A stretch of 32,357 nucleotides of DNA from Prevotella sp. CAG:1185 (GCA_000436695.1 HF992661.1:6385-38741), one strand, 5' to 3'; counted from the first letter of the stretch, positions 23,950-32,319 are shown. The notes: generated by a model not told the origin, from the sequence alone. Made by a program: numbers and translations.

Positions 23950-24435
23950 TCAGTCGTCCTTGCGCTCTATCAGCACCACAGCATAAGCACTTATGCCCTC
24001 TTCTCTGCCTGTGAAACCCAATTTCTCGGTGGTGGTGGCCTTTATCGAGATGTTGTCTTCGTCGGTGCCGATAACCTTGGCAAGGCATGCTTTCATGGCA
24101 GGCACGTGAGGATTGATTTTAGGACGCTCGGCACACACGGTGGCGTCAATATTACCTACGACATAACCCTTGCCGGCAATAAGCTCAACGGTCTTGCGCA
24201 GCAGCACCTTACTGTCGATATTGAGCGTATCGGCCGATGTATCTGGAAAATGATAGCCAATGTCGCGCATATTGGCAGCGCCGAGCAGCGCGTCGCAGAT
24301 GGCATGTATAAGCACGTCGGCATCGCTGTGGCCAAGCAGTCCCATACTGTGTTCTATCTTTATACCTCCGAGCCACAGTTCGCGGCCCTCAACGAGTCTG
24401 TGTACATCAAATCCAAATCCGGTTCTAATCTTCAT
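23950..24435 (-). CDS. ispF: 2-C-methyl-D-erythritol 2,4-cyclodiphosphate synthase
   Basis: A 161-residue trimeric enzyme of the MEP isoprenoid pathway that cyclises CDP-ME 2-phosphate. The zinc ligands are D10 and H12 in GFDVHRL and H44 in LIHAICDALLGA; the GHSDADVL and GYHFPDTS segments and the C-terminal KATTTEKLGFTGREEG confirm the family. It lies behind porV with a strong terminator between them (24485-24528), so it may depend on read-through or its own weak promoter. The porU-porV-ispF order is the one I recall from Porphyromonas gingivalis, although the enzyme has no known role in secretion. Confidence 0.97.
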   Translation of the reverse strand: MKIRTGFGFDVHRLVEGRELWLGGIKIEHSMGLLGHSDADVLIHAICDALLGAANMRDIGYHFPDTSADTLNIDSKVLLRKTVELIAGKGYVVGNIDATVCAERPKINPHVPAMKACLAKVIGTDEDNISIKATTTEKLGFTGREEGISAYAVVLIERKDD

Positions 24436-24484
24436 AATAGTTTATTTTATTTCTGTATTAATCTTCAATATAATGACGTAAAAC

Positions 24485-24528
24485 AAAAAGTCGCATGGGC
24501 GCGGTATTTCGGGCTCATGCGACTTTTT
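24485..24528 (-). terminator. intrinsic terminator between porV and ispF
   Basis: AAAAAGTCGCATG (24485-24497) pairs perfectly with CATGCGACTTTTT (24516-24528). The symmetric A and T runs let it work in either direction; leftward it ends the porV transcript. Confidence 0.85.
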
Positions 24529-24549
24529 GTTTTTCCGGCTCCCTTCGGT

Positions 24550-25731
24550 TTATCTTCGGAACAGGTCTTTAAGGCCGTCCATGTCAAATCCGAGGGTGAA
24601 ACGCAGTGTCTGGTCGAGCGGGTTGCTCTTTGCCGTTGCGATTACATAACCGCAGTCGAGCGAGAATGCACTCATGCGGAAACCGGCACCGACTGTGAAA
24701 TATTTACGGTTACCCTTGTTCTCCGACTCATGGTGATAACCGGCTCTGAGCGTAAACTTGTCGTTATAAACATATTCGGCACCAACGCTCCAGTTAACTT
24801 CCTGCAACTCTTCCTTGAATCCGCCGGGAGCATCGCCGAAGCTCTTGAATATACCCGAGATGCTCGACACATCATAATAGTCTTTCTGAACGCGCTGCTG
24901 ATAAGCCTCTGTCGACTCGCCCTCTTCCTGTTTAGGATATGTAGGCACAAGCAGTTTATTGGCATCAGCCGCAATTGTAAATCTGTTATACTCGTCGATT
25001 GGCACCATCAGCGCAACACCAAGGCGCATATTGGTAGGAATAAACTCACTGTTGTCATCACCTCCAAAAGTAATCTTACTACCGATGTTGCTGATGTTGA
25101 GTCCGATACCAAGCTGACACTCGCGCGCACCGATGTTGATATAATTGTTGTAATAGCAAGCAATGTCGGCTGCAAAGGCACTACCCGGAGATGTGTCTTC
25201 AGTATAGTCATAGGTAAGGTCTGAATAAATCCATCTTACGGCAGCCGCAATTGAAAACTTCTCGCTAAGCATAAGCGAGTAAGCCACGTCGAACGACATC
25301 TCATAAGGGTTAATCGTCATACCGCTGCTTTCTCCTGTTGTGCTGTCATAGTTGGTCATAACCTCACCGAGCGAGAAATATCTCAATGAAGCCGACACCG
25401 CACTATAGTCGCCTATACGATAATATCCCGACAGATAAGCAAGGTCCATATCGCTTACGAGCTGACGCAACCACGGGGTGTAGTTGAGCGAAACGCCCGC
25501 ACGGCTGATACAGAAAGGATACTTAGCCGGGTTCCAGTACTGCGAGTTGACATCAGGATCTGTGGCTACACCGACATCACCCATACCTGCGGCACGTGCG
25601 TCAGGAGCTATGGTCTGTGAAGTTACAGAAGTGTTCACAGGGTTGAACATATCCATCTTGTCCTGAGCAAATACTCCTGCCGACACCACTGCGAGCAGTA
25701 AGGTCAACAATATTCTCTGACTATTTTTCAT
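24550..25731 (-). CDS. porV: type IX secretion outer membrane protein PorV
   Basis: A 393-residue outer membrane beta-barrel with a signal peptide (residues 1-22, ending GVFAQ). The conserved N-terminal segment of the PorV/LptO family is clear: a T-S-Q-T-I-A-P-D-A-R-A-A-G-M-G-D-V-G-V-A-T-D-P-D run with N-S-Q-Y-W-N-P-A-K-Y just after, at about residues 38-71. The rest alternates as barrel strands, and the last residues fit a terminal strand. PorV shuttles type IX cargo from the Sov translocon to the PorU sortase and forms part of the attachment complex. It lies 221 bp downstream of porU on the same strand; that gap has a GTGCGCA/TGCGCAC hairpin (25783-25803) and no TAnnTTTG element. Confidence 0.95.
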   Translation of the reverse strand: MKNSQRILLTLLLAVVSAGVFAQDKMDMFNPVNTSVTSQTIAPDARAAGMGDVGVATDPDVNSQYWNPAKYPFCISRAGVSLNYTPWLRQLVSDMDLAYLSGYYRIGDYSAVSASLRYFSLGEVMTNYDSTTGESSGMTINPYEMSFDVAYSLMLSEKFSIAAAVRWIYSDLTYDYTEDTSPGSAFAADIACYYNNYINIGARECQLGIGLNISNIGSKITFGGDDNSEFIPTNMRLGVALMVPIDEYNRFTIAADANKLLVPTYPKQEEGESTEAYQQRVQKDYYDVSSISGIFKSFGDAPGGFKEELQEVNWSVGAEYVYNDKFTLRAGYHHESENKGNRKYFTVGAGFRMSAFSLDCGYVIATAKSNPLDQTLRFTLGFDMDGLKDLFRR

Positions 25732-25782
25732 TCTTTGTATTTATTTCTTTTTCTGTAATGTTATGCAACTTTATCTCTCAAA

Positions 25783-25803
25783 GTGCGCATAAAGGCTGCG
25801 CAC
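25783..25803 (-). other. hairpin between porU and porV
   Basis: GTGCGCA (25783-25789) and TGCGCAC (25797-25803) form a perfect 7-bp stem with a 7-base loop in the 221-bp gap. It is not followed by a T-run, so it may be an mRNA processing or stability element rather than a terminator. Confidence 0.4.
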
Positions 25804-25952
25804 ACCTTTATATATTAACCGCTTTTCAGCAATTTTATTGTATCCGGCAGGCATTAATACCACAAAAACACTCTGTGTGTACCCTTATAGTTTACCCCAT
25901 AAGGCGTAATATGCCTCATTCCCATACGCGTTAAAGCCATAATACAGCCTCA

Positions 25953-28900
25953 TCAGCGTGATATTACTATAAGTTTCTTGGCCTTCGACACCATGTCGCT
26001 GCCACCGCCGCCCAGCTTTACACGATAGATATATACGCCTGTCTGAAGTTTTCCGCCGTTGCTTCCCGTCAGATCCCAGTCAACAGTGTAGTTGTTGTTT
26101 GCCGACACACCGCTCTCGCTGTGTTTCCACAACGGACGTCCGCTCGTGTCGAACACCTCTATCTCCACGTCGATGTTGCTTCCGGCACGGTCGTGACTTA
26201 TGATAAACGTGGTGGATGTCGTGGCTGGGTTGGCCGTACAGTTGATGTCTATCAGTCCTGGGCACAAGCCGTTCACCACATTAAACGTAAGCTCGGTTGT
26301 GGTGAGGTTGTTCATAATGTCCCATGCCTTAAACCTGAGCGTGTGCATGCCCGGCTCAAGCTCGGGAATACTGTAATATGTAGAGCCGCTGGTGTAGCTG
26401 CCGAAGTCGTAAGTAAAGTTATCGTTCAGCACGTATGTCTTGTTGGCATCGCCGTCGATGGTCAGCATCAGGTCGTGTCCAATGCCGCTGCCCGTTGTGT
26501 TTATGCCGTCCTTGTCTGTTATCTCAGCCACGAAATAGGGCGTAGAATTAACGTTGCCTCCGTTGACAAACGTCGGCGAATTGAGATAACAGTAGACAGA
26601 CGGGCCGATGCCGTCGTTGTCGAGCGAGCCTGTTCCGCCAACGATGAAGTCCTCGCTGTAGCCGTTAACGGCCTCACCTGTGTCCTTGTTTATTGCAAAC
26701 ACGTTTATAAGTCCGCTCTCGTCGCTGTAGTCGATGTCTTTACCTACGGCAAACGACATGCTGAACTTGCCTGCCCTTACGCTGTCGGTGCCGTTGAACA
26801 GGGTGTTTGAGCGGTCGTAATATTCAAACGGAGTGCTTGCGCCCTCGCTCGATGTGTTGTTAAGCTTGCACACAACCAGTTTCTCGGCGTCTCTTACAGT
26901 CAGTGTAACAACGCCCTTAAAGCTGTCTGCCACATCGCCGGTCGTACTCTCCACGTGACCTTTCACTGTTGCCACCGAACCGGCTTTGAGCTGCGGCAGG
27001 GTTTCGGCCGATGCCAGGGGCACGTCGTTGATGCTGTCTACCACGACGCGCATCTGCGGCAAGTTGAGCTTCAGCGCCGGGTCGCCAAGGAGAGAATACT
27101 GCAACTTATTCTCAGTCTTGTCGGCACCTGTTTCTATAAGGTTATTCTTTGCAAGCCGCTGCGCCTCGCCTATCGACACATAAGTGCCGTTCTGCGGAGT
27201 GAGCAGGGCTTTAAGATAGGCGCGGTTGATGGCTCTGTTGCGGTCTACCCACACCGTTCTCGTTGTTCCGTAGAATGCCACGGCACCTCCGTTGCTGTTG
27301 AGCACGGCCGTCTCACCGATGTTCTGCTGCTGCGAGTCGAACGGCATGATGTCGCACGACGCCGTTATCCACAGCGGAAGATTGGTGTTGGTAAAGTCGG
27401 CAAAGTCGGTCAGCGTGAGCACACGCTCATGCGATATCTGGTCGGCGCGTCCGTGTCCGCTGTAGTCCATTATCAGCGCGCCGGCGCTTTGCTGCTGCTT
27501 TATTATCTTGGTTACGTCGGGATAGGTGTTTCCGGTCGACGTGGTTACGCAGGTATATGCGTCCCACATTACGCGCTTTACCTGTATGGCGGGATTGATG
27601 CTCTCAACCACCTTTGCCATTTCGTCGGCGTCGCCCATGTGGATGTTGTCGTTGCCGTCGTCGCCCATAAACATCATAACGTTCTGCCAGCTTCCGGCGT
27701 TTTTGTTCTCCACATAGCTTATGGTTTTGTCAACCATTATCTTTGCCTCATCGGCCGTGCGCACGGGGAAGCGTCCCACAGCCATATCTAGCTTGTCGGT
27801 CTTAGGGTTGTCGCCTTCGCCGTCGTCGAGCAGGCAGAAAAATCCGTCGTCAACATAGCAGTCGGTGGCGCTGAACGAGTTTTCGCTCTCATGACAGAGC
27901 AGAAAATCGTCAGGATTAAGACTCGAACATTCTTGCGTATTCATGCGGTTGTCCCATACGCAGTCGCCAAACAGCAGCAGGTGCGACGGCATGTCGGCCT
28001 CAGTCTCCGCACGGTCGTAGAGCATCTTCAGGTAACGGCGGTATGCGTTGGCGTCAGGCGTACCGCTCGAAAACTCGTTATACAGCTCGTCGGCCGGCAC
28101 TATGCGCACCCTCATGCCGTCTTTCTCCTCGTGCAGTTCCTTTATGCGCTCCGCCTGAGCAGTAAGCGCAGTGGATGTCGGCACTATGATAATCATGTCG
28201 GCAGCGTCGTCGGCATGATGATTCTGGTTGGTTATGTTATAAACATATTCGGGCACGCTGAACTCACGTCCGCTCAACGTGGGGCGCGGGCGCGGCTCTT
28301 CCTGCGTAACGCTGATATAGTCGAGTCTTACAGGAGCGCCCGATACGGTGGTTATCGTAACTGTGTCCGACGGCGACGCGTAGGCGTTGCTGTAAGTCAT
28401 GCTCACCGACTTGCCGTGGTCGTACTCGCCGAAGCTCATTGTAAATGTGCGGGTGTCCGACCCGTTTATCTTTATCTGCACCGTGGTGGCCTGTCCGGCA
28501 GTAACGTTGGCATACACTGTGCGCATGCCCTGACACGGCGAAGAGTTCTCCAGGATGTAGGTCTTCGACGTTCCGGCGTTTATCGGCGTGTTCTCAAACA
28601 GATTGCGGCCGCCCTGATACCATGCGTAATTGTCTGTTTCGTGCAGGAAATGATAGTCGTCGGCCGAAGGATAAAACGAGTCAACAAAGGCTGTGCTGTC
28701 AACGGTGAGCGGCTCGCCGTCGCTCTCTGTCAGAAAATAGTAGCCGTAATCTGAGTAAGGGTTGCGCGTGCGTGTTGTAGCGGTGTTGCTGCTCCACGAC
28801 ACAGGACCTTGGGCATGGAACAGCCTGCGGCCGTCAACATAGCATGTAGGCACCTCTTTCAGGTCGTCATATTTTATAAGGTCGTCGCCCACAAGTTTCT

Positions 28901-29516
28901 CGTTCTGCAGCGCACCGCCATAACCATACACCTTTACGCGGCTCATGTCGCTGAATCCGGCGCGGCGTATCAGCGCGTCGGTTATCTGATATATGCCCGT
29001 AGAGGGCACGCGTATCTTTGCCCAATGGCCTTCTGCCAGCACAGAGTTGGCTACATAGCGGTCGGCAGGACTCACCGTTTCGGCTCTCGTGGCGGCCTTC
29101 AGGGCTGTACTTTTTGGCCTTGCCTCAACGCTGAGCATAAAGCTGACAAGCTTCTGCCACTTGCCTCCGCGCTTAACCACCGGCACAAACGCAACCTCGA
29201 TGCTTCCACGGCGACGCTCAGAAACCACGTTGAACTCAACCTTGGGCATTTCGGGCATATCGTCGCCGGCTATCTTTATGCAGCGTTCAATGTCGCCGCT
29301 GCTCATGTCGTAAAACTCGGGATATTCAATCTTTACCGTATATACTGAGTCGGCCCATGCGCCGCCGAGCGGCAGCGAGCAGGCAAAACGCGGAAGCACG
29401 CTGTCTATCTTAACCTCGTCGGCAGTGAGGTTAAAAAACTTCTGCACACTGCTGCCCATAACATTGCAGCAGCACAGCAGAGCGATAACCGACAGTAATA
29501 TATTTCTCTTTGTCAT
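25953..29516 (-). CDS. porU: type IX secretion system sortase PorU
   Basis: A 1187-residue C25-family cysteine peptidase (gingipain-like) that removes the C-terminal signal from type IX cargo and links it to A-LPS at the cell surface. Residues 1 to about 21 are the signal peptide. The catalytic domain lies at about 430-830, with H688 in MDYSGHGRAD and C721 in WITASCDIMPF as the dyad, 33 residues apart. The C-terminal 90 residues (about 1097-1187: NCTANPATTSTTFIISHD, then LQTGVYIYRVKLGG) form a type IX sorting-like domain, as in known PorU, which keeps its own. The start overlaps the stop of the FAH gene by 4 bp (ATGA), pointing to translational coupling. Length and domain order are normal. 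Confidence 0.96.
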   Translation of the reverse strand: MTKRNILLSVIALLCCCNVMGSSVQKFFNLTADEVKIDSVLPRFACSLPLGGAWADSVYTVKIEYPEFYDMSSGDIERCIKIAGDDMPEMPKVEFNVVSERRRGSIEVAFVPVVKRGGKWQKLVSFMLSVEARPKSTALKAATRAETVSPADRYVANSVLAEGHWAKIRVPSTGIYQITDALIRRAGFSDMSRVKVYGYGGALQNEKLVGDDLIKYDDLKEVPTCYVDGRRLFHAQGPVSWSSNTATTRTRNPYSDYGYYFLTESDGEPLTVDSTAFVDSFYPSADDYHFLHETDNYAWYQGGRNLFENTPINAGTSKTYILENSSPCQGMRTVYANVTAGQATTVQIKINGSDTRTFTMSFGEYDHGKSVSMTYSNAYASPSDTVTITTVSGAPVRLDYISVTQEEPRPRPTLSGREFSVPEYVYNITNQNHHADDAADMIIIVPTSTALTAQAERIKELHEEKDGMRVRIVPADELYNEFSSGTPDANAYRRYLKMLYDRAETEADMPSHLLLFGDCVWDNRMNTQECSSLNPDDFLLCHESENSFSATDCYVDDGFFCLLDDGEGDNPKTDKLDMAVGRFPVRTADEAKIMVDKTISYVENKNAGSWQNVMMFMGDDGNDNIHMGDADEMAKVVESINPAIQVKRVMWDAYTCVTTSTGNTYPDVTKIIKQQQSAGALIMDYSGHGRADQISHERVLTLTDFADFTNTNLPLWITASCDIMPFDSQQQNIGETAVLNSNGGAVAFYGTTRTVWVDRNRAINRAYLKALLTPQNGTYVSIGEAQRLAKNNLIETGADKTENKLQYSLLGDPALKLNLPQMRVVVDSINDVPLASAETLPQLKAGSVATVKGHVESTTGDVADSFKGVVTLTVRDAEKLVVCKLNNTSSEGASTPFEYYDRSNTLFNGTDSVRAGKFSMSFAVGKDIDYSDESGLINVFAINKDTGEAVNGYSEDFIVGGTGSLDNDGIGPSVYCYLNSPTFVNGGNVNSTPYFVAEITDKDGINTTGSGIGHDLMLTIDGDANKTYVLNDNFTYDFGSYTSGSTYYSIPELEPGMHTLRFKAWDIMNNLTTTELTFNVVNGLCPGLIDINCTANPATTSTTFIISHDRAGSNIDVEIEVFDTSGRPLWKHSESGVSANNNYTVDWDLTGSNGGKLQTGVYIYRVKLGGGGSDMVSKAKKLIVISR

Positions 29517-30130
29517 TTAACGTTAAACTCCAATACCTTGCGGTCTTCAAGCCAGCCCGTAAGGTGGTCATCAATATGAACGGGGCCCACTCCGGCCGGA
29601 GTGCCCGTATAAAGGATGTCGCCGGTCTTAAGGGTGAACCATTGACTTATGTAGGCTATAATCTCGTCTACCTTGAAGAGCATGTCACTCGAACAGCCTT
29701 CCTGAACGGTGTTGCCGTTGATGTCGAGGTGGAAATGTATTGCCTGTATGTCGCGAAACTTCTCAACGCTTACCCACTCGCCTATGGCTGCCGATCCGTC
29801 GAAGCCCTTGCACAGCTCCCACGGCTTGCCTTCGGCGCGCAGTTTGTTCTGCAGGTCGCGGGCGGTAAAGTCGATGCCAACGGTTACGGCATCGTAGTAT
29901 CTGTGGGCGAAGCGCTGCGGAATACTCTTGCCGAGGCGGCAGATGCGCACCACCAGCTCTGTTTCGTAATCGATGCGTCCGAGCTCGTCGGGCAGGAAAA
30001 ACGGTTTGCTGTCTTTAAGCAGAGCTGAGTCGGCCTTTGTAAATATCACAGGCTCTTCCGGTTTATATAACGTTCCATCCAGCTCTTTATTGTGCTGGAT
30101 ATAGTTCATTCCTACGGCAAAAATCTTCAT
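29513..30130 (-). CDS. fumarylacetoacetate hydrolase (FAH) family protein
   Basis: A 205-residue cytoplasmic member of the FAH fold, the single-domain type that covers acylpyruvase, oxaloacetate decarboxylase or tautomerase, and related activities. Metal ligands are visible: E56 and E58 in DYETELVV and D87 in GIDFTARDLQ. The KGFDGSAAIGEW and YTGTPAGVGPV segments are also typical. The substrate is not determined by the sequence. It is the first gene of the operon with porU, overlapping it by 4 bp, an order I recall as conserved in Bacteroidales; a functional link with secretion is not known. Confidence 0.92.
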   Translation of the reverse strand: MKIFAVGMNYIQHNKELDGTLYKPEEPVIFTKADSALLKDSKPFFLPDELGRIDYETELVVRICRLGKSIPQRFAHRYYDAVTVGIDFTARDLQNKLRAEGKPWELCKGFDGSAAIGEWVSVEKFRDIQAIHFHLDINGNTVQEGCSSDMLFKVDEIIAYISQWFTLKTGDILYTGTPAGVGPVHIDDHLTGWLEDRKVLEFNVK

Positions 30131-30161
30131 ATCTGATACTTGTTTTATATTTTATCCTAAT

Positions 30162-30210
30162 AACACGGCATCTGCATCTTATGAACAACTATTCATACCC
30201 GTGCCGTGTT
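30162..30210 (-). other. hairpin at the 5' end of the FAH-porU mRNA
   Basis: AACACGGCA (30162-30170) pairs with TGCCGTGTT (30202-30210), with an inner TATGAA/TTCATA stem in the loop. It begins at the expected transcription start (about 30212) and ends about 30 nt before the FAH start codon, so it would cap the transcript with a two-part stem. Confidence 0.6.
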
Positions 30211-30218
30211 GTCTGTTG

Positions 30219-30249
30219 CAAAGATAAGATTTTCTGACGAAACGGCAAA
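30219..30249 (-). promoter_or_regulatory. Bacteroidota promoter of the FAH-porU operon
   Basis: Read leftward: TTTG (30249-30246), a 19-bp spacer and TATCTTTG (30226-30219). This gives a leader of about 80 nt. Confidence 0.8.
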
Positions 30250-30261
30250 AGGATATTTATT

Positions 30262-30312
30262 TAGGAGTTATTTATTAAGGAGTTAAAGGAGTTAGAGTAG
30301 TTAAAGGAGTTA
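30262..30312. repeat. 9-bp tandem repeat AAGGAGTTA
   Basis: Four contiguous 9-bp units fill 30277-30312 (AAGGAGTTA twice, GAGTAGTTA, AAGGAGTTA), with one more copy (TAGGAGTTA) at 30262-30270. It lies just upstream of the FAH-porU promoter. Such arrays can change copy number by slippage. Confidence 0.85.
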
Positions 30313-30420
30313 AAGTCAAATGCTTTGTGGCTTAATAACAACAGATATATCAACAAAGCTAATATCGTTAGTACAAATAAGCAACAAAACACACAGCAAA
30401 ACATCTTATTTAAACAAAAA

Positions 30421-30529
30421 CGTCAAAATAAGACTGACAGGAACTATCTATTTTTACATTTTCGTCAAAATAAGTAGCATGAATATTGTTTATTTTAACT
30501 TTTTTATTTTGCATTGAAATGTTTATTTT
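30421..30529. repeat. AAAATAA box cluster upstream of the AAA ATPase gene
   Basis: CGTCAAAATAAG occurs twice in the same orientation (30421-30432 and 30463-30474, 42 bp apart). Three inverted relatives with core TTATTTT follow at 30490, 30504 and 30523, running into the promoter. This may be an autoregulatory operator array; in AT-rich DNA part of it could be chance, but the two 12-base direct copies are exact. Confidence 0.45.
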
Positions 30530-30538
30530 GTATATTTG
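30508..30538 (+). promoter_or_regulatory. Bacteroidota promoter of the AAA ATPase gene
   Basis: TTTG (30508-30511), a 19-bp spacer and TATATTTG (30531-30538). A TTG start codon at 30536 would lie inside the -7 element, so the ATG at 30560 is the start, with a leader of about 18 nt. Confidence 0.8.
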
Positions 30539-30559
30539 CCAGCAAAACACAGTAAATTT

Positions 30560-32011
30560 ATGAAAACAGACAATAAGGAACTCATAACAGAAATTGCGGA
30601 ACGGATGCGCATCGACAATCCATGGTGGAGTACAGGAAAAATACCTGAAGATATCAACAGTATGAACAGACGTCTTTATCTTGACATTTTTTATGACATG
30701 GTGAAAGAAACGTCTGTAAGGAGAGGCGTTATTCTTATGGGACCACGCCGCGTAGGAAAGACTATCATGATATACCACACCATTGACAGACTTATTGCCG
30801 ACGGAATAAATCCGCAGCACATTTTATATCTGTCAATAGATACCCCTATCTACATGGGAATGTCTCTCGAAGCACTTCTGAAAACGGCCTGCAACATATT
30901 GCAACTGGACCCAGCTGCAGAAAATCTCTACATTTTCTATGATGAAGTTCAATATCTGAAAAACTGGGAAATGCACTTAAAATCACTGATTGACACATAT
31001 CGAAAATCTAAATTCATTGTGTCAGGCTCAGCAGCTGCAGCCCTTAAGATGAAAAGTGACGAAAGTGGCGCAGGGCGTTTTCATGATTTCAAACTGCCCC
31101 CATTAACGTTCAACGAATATATACACCTTCTCGGACTTGATAACCTTATAATAAGGCGTAGCATCGAATGGAAAGGGATAAACATAAACGCATTCGACAC
31201 TGTGGACATAAACGAACTAAACCGACTCTTTATAAAATACATAAACTTCGGAGGATATCCAGAAGTTGTGTTTTCTGATGAGATACAACGAAATCCGGGG
31301 CTATACATGCGTCGTGACATTGTAGACAAAGTAATGGTAAAAGATTTGCCTGGACTTTATGGAATAAGTGACACACAGGAACTCTATCGTCTGTTCATAC
31401 ACATAGCCTACAGATCCGGATGCGAATTTACGTATGAAGACCTATCGGTAAACTCCGGAATAAGAAAAGAACTTATAAAAAAATATATCAGCTATCTTGA
31501 AAGTGCGTTTCTCATTAAAGTCATCCACAGAATAGACAATAATGCCAAAAGACTACAAAGAATAACAAGATTTAAAATATATCTTACAAATCCTTCAATC
31601 AGGTGCGCATTATTCTCTCCGCTCAATGAAGGGGACGCCGCATTGGGAAACATGGTAGAAACGGCTATATTTTCACAGCGCATACAAAGAGAGGAAGACA
31701 TATATTATGCAAATTGGAAAATTGGGCGTAATGACGGAGAGGTAGACATGGTAGGACTCGACATAATGAGTCAAAAACCTGTATGGGCCGTTGAAATGAA
31801 ATGGTCAGACCGTTATTATGAAATGCCCGGAGAGTTGTCATCGCTTCTTTCTTTTATGGTCAGCAATGAACTTAATGAAGCCATCGTATCGTCAAGAACA
31901 AAATTCGGGCGCAAAGAATTGGACAAGGTTAGTCTGACATTTATTCCTTCCGCCCTTTACGCGTATCTGATGGGCTACAACACCATACTCAAAAAGGCCA
32001 TAAACTCATAA
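30560..32011 (+). CDS. AAA ATPase with DUF4143 and PD-(D/E)XK-like C-terminus
   Basis: A 483-residue ATPase of the large Bacteroidota family annotated as ATP-binding protein with AAA_14 and DUF4143 domains. Walker A is GPRRVGKT at 61-68, Walker B is YIFYDEVQYL with D128 and E129, and a sensor-like VSGSAA follows near residue 157. DUF4143 covers about 250-420; its middle has the YEDLSVNSGIRKELIKKYIS winged-helix-like part. Near the end E394-V-D396 and E412-x-K414 (AVEMKW) fit the catalytic residues of the PD-(D/E)XK nuclease fold. The role is unknown; these genes occur in many copies and are often suspected of mobile or defence functions. Composition is AT-rich. Confidence 0.9.
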   Translation: MKTDNKELITEIAERMRIDNPWWSTGKIPEDINSMNRRLYLDIFYDMVKETSVRRGVILMGPRRVGKTIMIYHTIDRLIADGINPQHILYLSIDTPIYMGMSLEALLKTACNILQLDPAAENLYIFYDEVQYLKNWEMHLKSLIDTYRKSKFIVSGSAAAALKMKSDESGAGRFHDFKLPPLTFNEYIHLLGLDNLIIRRSIEWKGININAFDTVDINELNRLFIKYINFGGYPEVVFSDEIQRNPGLYMRRDIVDKVMVKDLPGLYGISDTQELYRLFIHIAYRSGCEFTYEDLSVNSGIRKELIKKYISYLESAFLIKVIHRIDNNAKRLQRITRFKIYLTNPSIRCALFSPLNEGDAALGNMVETAIFSQRIQREEDIYYANWKIGRNDGEVDMVGLDIMSQKPVWAVEMKWSDRYYEMPGELSSLLSFMVSNELNEAIVSSRTKFGRKELDKVSLTFIPSALYAYLMGYNTILKKAINS

Positions 32012-32163
32012 AAGCATTATGGTTTAACTTCGATAAAATAAAACAGCAACAAAAGCGACGAAATGGTATACATCTAATTTATTTCTTAATTCTAATAATT
32101 CTGAAATGATGTCAAGTTAAAGTCAGATGCATTTTTACTATAAAAGGTCTAAACAACAGCATA

Positions 32164-32268
32164 TTAGTCTTGTTGGTACATATCTAGCAACACAGGAGGT
32201 ACGGGAATAAACTTTCTTTGCTCTTCAAGTCTGTTCTTAATTATTTGATATTCAGCTCTTTTATACAT
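32164..32268 (-). pseudogene. N-terminal remnant of a second DUF4143-type AAA ATPase
   Basis: A 34-codon frame whose first 21 residues, MYKRAEYQIIKNRLEEQRKF and I, look like the conserved start of AAA/DUF4143 ATPases (M-x-K-R-x-x-Y-x-x-I-x-x-R-L-E-E-P-R-x-F-I), which normally runs on into Q-V-x-x-G-P-R-Q-V-G-K-[ST]. Here it instead continues PVPPVLLDMYQQD and stops, with no Walker A. A promoter element TATATTTG (32319-32312, leftward) and a leader with repeats are still present. I infer a truncated copy, though a genuine short peptide cannot be excluded. Apart from this, 32012-32357 holds nothing I can name. Confidence 0.5.
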
Positions 32269-32280
32269 TGTCTTACATTT

Positions 32281-32319
32281 TACGCAGTGGAATGCGTATT
32301 TTTACGCAGTGCAAATATA
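32281..32319 (-). promoter_or_regulatory. promoter and repeat-rich leader of the ATPase remnant
   Basis: Read leftward, TATATTTG (32319-32312) is followed by two copies of CACTGCGTAAAA and by the perfect dyad TGCGTAAAAATACGCA. The dyad sits at or just after the expected transcription start, so it could act as an operator or a 5' hairpin. Confidence 0.5.

Noticed and set aside
23878..25224. Long plus-strand open frame of 448 codons
   Set aside because: It runs antisense across ispF and porV, both certain genes, and its translation resembles no protein; it is a shadow of their codon pattern.
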